A stretch of 64,000 nucleotides of DNA, from contig CAWFXW010000026.1 of the NCBI GenBank assembly GCA_963819785.1, positions 1,109,582 to 1,173,581 of the forward strand. Reading direction: 5' to 3'. The first letter of the stretch is position 1. Each line of letters begins with the position of its first letter. The position numbers and the translations under genes were made by a program. Under the pieces are notes generated by a model. It did no database searches, had not been told where the DNA came from, and saw only the letters and a list, made by a program, of their open reading frames with translations. This document shows positions 61,734-64,000 of this stretch, piece by piece. This DNA comes from Palsa-504 sp963819785. GTDB lineage: Bacteria; Actinomycetota; Actinomycetes; Streptosporangiales; Streptosporangiaceae.

Positions 61734-62791
61734 CTACGCGTCGCGGCCACAGCCTCTGGGCTTGCGTGTTCGGGGGCCTGCGCTCGGACCCGCGGCGTGG
61801 GCACGGCGCGCTCCGTCGGCGGGGACCTCGGTGTCGGACCGGATGTCGATCCGCCAGCCGGTGAGCCGGGCGGCGAGCCGGGCGTTCTGCCCCTCCTTGC
61901 CGATCGCCAGGGAGAGCTGGTAGTCGGGCACGATGACCCGGGCGACCCGCGCGCCTCAGCGTCGATCACCTCGACGCGGTTGACCCGCGCCGGCGACAGG
62001 GCGTTGCCCACGAAATCGGCCGGGTCGTCGGACCAGTCGACGATGTCGATCTTCTCGCCGTGCAGCTCGTTCATGACGTTCCGGACCCGGCTGCCCATCG
62101 GGCCGATGCAGGCGCCCTTGGCGTTGACCCCGGGCTGGCGCGAGCGTACGGCGATCTTGGTGCGGTGGCCGGCCTCGCGGGCGATCGCGGCGATCTCGAC
62201 GGTGCCGTCGGCGATCTCGGGCACCTCCAGCGCGAACAGCTTCTTGACCAGGTTCGGGTGGGTGCGGGACAGCGTGACCGACGGCCCGCGGTGCCCCTTG
62301 CGCACCTGCACCACGTAGGAGCGGATCCGCTCGCCGTGCTCGTAGTTCTCGCCGGGCACCTGCTCCTCGGGCGGCAGCACCGCCTCGATCTTGCCCAGGT
62401 CGACCAGCACGGTCCGCGGGTCCTTGCCCTGCTGGATGACGCCGGCCACGATGTCGCCCTCGCGCCCGGCGTACTCGCCGAACGTCAGCTCGTCCTCGGC
62501 GTCGCGCAGGCGCTGCAGGATCACCTGGTTGGCGGTGGTCGCCGCGATCCGGCCGAAGTCGGTCGGGGTGTCGTCGTACTCCTGGAGGGCGTCGCCGTCC
62601 GGGCCGGTCTCGGTGGCCCAGACCGTGACGTGACCGGTCTTGCGGTCCAGCTCGACCCGCGCGGTCGGCGACGCGCCCTCGGTCTGGTGGTACGCGATGA
62701 GCAGCGCGTCCTCGATGGCCTTGACCACCAGGTCGAGCGAGATGTCCTTCTCGCTCTCCAGACTGCGCAGGGCGGTCATGTCGATGTCCAT
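61734..62791 (-). CDS. nusA: Transcription termination/antitermination factor NusA (frameshift near 61950)
   Basis: Binds RNA polymerase and modulates pausing, termination and antitermination. ATG 62791 (GGAG eight bases upstream) begins MDIDMTALRSLESEKDISLD. The S1 domain covers GREGDIVAGVIQQGKDPRTV, and the KH1 region has VNAKGACIGPMGSRVRNVMN. After VNRVEVIDAEA the frame shifts near 61950, and KH2 continues ARVIVPDYQLSLAIGKEGQN, then ARLAARLTGWRIDIRSD, with a stop at 61734. The frame upstream of 62791 is the end of rimP, not part of NusA. Confidence 0.94.
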
Positions 62792-63423
62792 CGCCGGTCG
62801 CTCCAAGCTCGCTCGGCGGACGCCCGAACTCCACCTGGATCGCCCCCGGCGCCCAGCACGGCGTAGGGGAAGCCCCGGCGGGAACCCGTCGACGTCCAGG
62901 GTCACCCCGTCGGCGTCGGCGGCGGCACCCGGCCGGTGACGGCCGCGCGCCGTCGGATCGGGGACCGTCACCTGGACCAGCCGGCCGCCCGCCCGACGCC
63001 AGTGCCGCGGGTCGGTAGGGGACGGTCGACGCCGGGCGACGCGACCTCCAGCATGTACGGGAAGTCGCCCATCACGGCCACCGTGTCGAGCGCGGCGGAC
63101 AGCTCGCGGCTGACCACCGCCGCGTCGTCGAGGCTCACGCCACGGTCGCTGTCCACCACCACGCGCAGCAACCTGCGCCGTCCCGCGGCGGTCACCCGCA
63201 CCGATTCCAGGTCCATGCCGGCCGCGGCGATCACGGGCCGGATGACCTCGGCGATCCGGGCCTCGTCGACCGAGCGCCCCGCCTTGGTCTCCTCCGGCAG
63301 GCTTCGCGGCAGGCTGGCTGCTGACTTGGGCGCCTTCTCCGCTCCGTCGCGGGGCCGCTTGGAGGATCGTCCTCCTTCGGCCGCGCCGCGAGGCTTCGGT
63401 GCGTGCCGCGGGCCCCCAGGCAT
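62776..63423 (-). CDS. rimP: Ribosome maturation factor RimP (several frameshifts, 3' end approximate)
   Basis: Needed for 30S maturation; first gene of the operon. ATG 63423 has GAGGAGG five bases upstream; MDEEVV before it is an alternative. A basic N-terminal extension (RSSKRPRDGAEKAPK) precedes the core: VIRPVIAAAGMDLESVRVTA, RRLLRVVVDSDRGVSLDDAA, MGDFPYMLEVASPGVDRPL. As written the frame stops at 62968. A shift near 63020 gives TDPRHWRRAGGRLVQVTV and later ADGVTLDVDG, and another near 62850 gives IQVEFGRP, so the gene continues to about the nusA start. The end at 62776 is my best guess. Confidence 0.85.
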
Positions 63424-63548
63424 CACGACCTCCTCGTCCACGACCTGCGGGATTCGGCTCCTAGCCTATCCGCAGCGGGAGGCCGGTCGCGGATAGGACG
63501 GGCCCAACCCTTGCCGAAGGCCCTTCAAACGCACGTGGTAGCTTGCCC

Positions 63549-64000
63549 GTGTGTCCAGACATCGTGCCGAGGCGCCGGGTGCTGGCTCGCCTCGGCGGCG
63601 GCGCTGCCGTGTGCTGCTCGGCCGCCGCGGGCTGCCGGTCCTCGGACGTGTTCGCCGGCCCCGATCCGCTGGCGGGCCGCCCGCCCCTCGGTCACGGGAC
63701 GTGCTGACGCTGCAGGAGGTCATCGCGGCCGAACGGGCCATGATCGCGCTGTACCAGACCGCGGTGGACGTCTCGCTGCGGCCCGCCAGCCAGGTGCGGG
63801 GGCTGCTGGCCCAGCACCGGCAGCATCTGGGCCAGCTCCAGGCCAGGCTGGTGCTTCCGCCGGGATGGGCGTCGCCGTCGGCTTCGCCCTCGGTGTCTCG
63901 CTCCCCCGTTTCGAGCTCCCCCGTTTCGAGCAGAGTGACGGTCGAGTTGCTGCGCGCGGCCGAGGCGGCGTCGGCCACGAACCTGGTTCCGGTCAGCGTG
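63549..64000 (+). CDS. Ferritin-like (DUF4439-type) lipoprotein, partial, with frameshift
   Basis: Runs off the right edge. From GTG 63549 the frame reads a twin-arginine-like signal and lipobox (PRRRVLARLGGGAAVCCSAA, then AGC), then DVFAGPDPLAG. At about 63690 it moves to another frame: DVLTLQEVIAAERAMIALYQ and LRGLLAQHRQHLGQLQARL-type helices (read: VRGLLAQHRQHLGQLQARLV), with Glu and His spaced as in ferritin-like four-helix bundles. A Ser-rich linker and TVELLRAAEAASATNL follow to the edge. A protein of this kind divergent from rimP is common in actinomycetes. TAGCTT at 63540 could be the -10 of a leaderless mRNA. Confidence 0.65.

Noticed and set aside
1..64000. CRISPR arrays, tRNA and rRNA genes, complete IS elements, prophage
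   Set aside because: Searched by eye on both strands; the only regular repeats are the short tandem repeats listed, and the only mobile-element trace is the transposase fragment near 30.0 kb.

Overview
The window is high-GC, densely coded DNA typical of an actinomycete (Actinomycetota). The evidence is heavy G/C third-position use, frequent GTG starts, 4-bp ATGA/GTGA gene overlaps, the rimP-nusA-ylxR-infB-ylxP-rbfA-truB-ribF operon, a LigC/primase-polymerase pair, a BMP-type nucleoside transporter and a MerR/VIT-vWA pair. I cannot name the genus from sequence alone. No rRNA, tRNA or CRISPR array was seen.

Layout. 0-1.5 kb: a Nudix-fold gene that has lost its catalytic glutamates (cut by the window edge), five DnaA-box-like motifs, and a VOC protein. 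2.5-13.1 kb: two tandem paralogous STAND ATPases (NB-ARC plus TPRs), then a GMC oxidoreductase, a nucleotidyltransferase-fold protein, a metallophosphoesterase and an APC permease, all on one strand; this is the best candidate here for an uncharacterised system. 13.1-16.4 kb: an SDR behind a twin palindromic operator, then ligC and its primase-polymerase partner. 16.5-19.9 kb: divergent glpK and glpD. 19.9-22.9 kb: an unusual RHH-HTH-RHH DNA-binding protein that overlaps a convergent methyltransferase, then a frame-broken gene of unknown function. 22.9-25.1 kb: pobA and a divergent IclR regulator. 25.1-29.9 kb: upp, a HIT protein and two oxidoreductase-like genes. 29.9-34.1 kb: a lower-GC accessory stretch with a transposase remnant and small orphan genes. 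34.1-38.1 kb: an ankyrin protein, an FHA-like protein and a membrane Ser/Thr kinase, probably a signalling group. 38.3-51.3 kb: a nucleoside uptake and salvage island (add, deoA, cdd; a two-component system; BMP lipoprotein, ABC ATPase and two permeases; a phosphohexomutase). 51.6-55.2 kb: a MerR regulator with a strong palindromic promoter/operator, and a VIT-vWA protein. 55.3-63.4 kb: the translation/transcription-factor operon on the minus strand. 63.5 kb to the end: a ferritin-like lipoprotein on the plus strand, cut by the window edge.

The salvage island is coherent: nucleosides bound by the lipoprotein enter through the ABC transporter, are deaminated by Add and Cdd and phosphorolysed by DeoA; the mutase can return the sugar phosphate to central metabolism, while Upp (25.6 kb) recovers uracil.

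Sequence quality. Reading-frame breaks are absent from the first ~19 kb and become very common after ~46 kb, including in normally essential genes (infB, nusA, rimP, rbfA, truB). I read most of them as uncorrected indels in GC-rich runs, not as pseudogenes. Coordinates for those genes span the frame-corrected gene.
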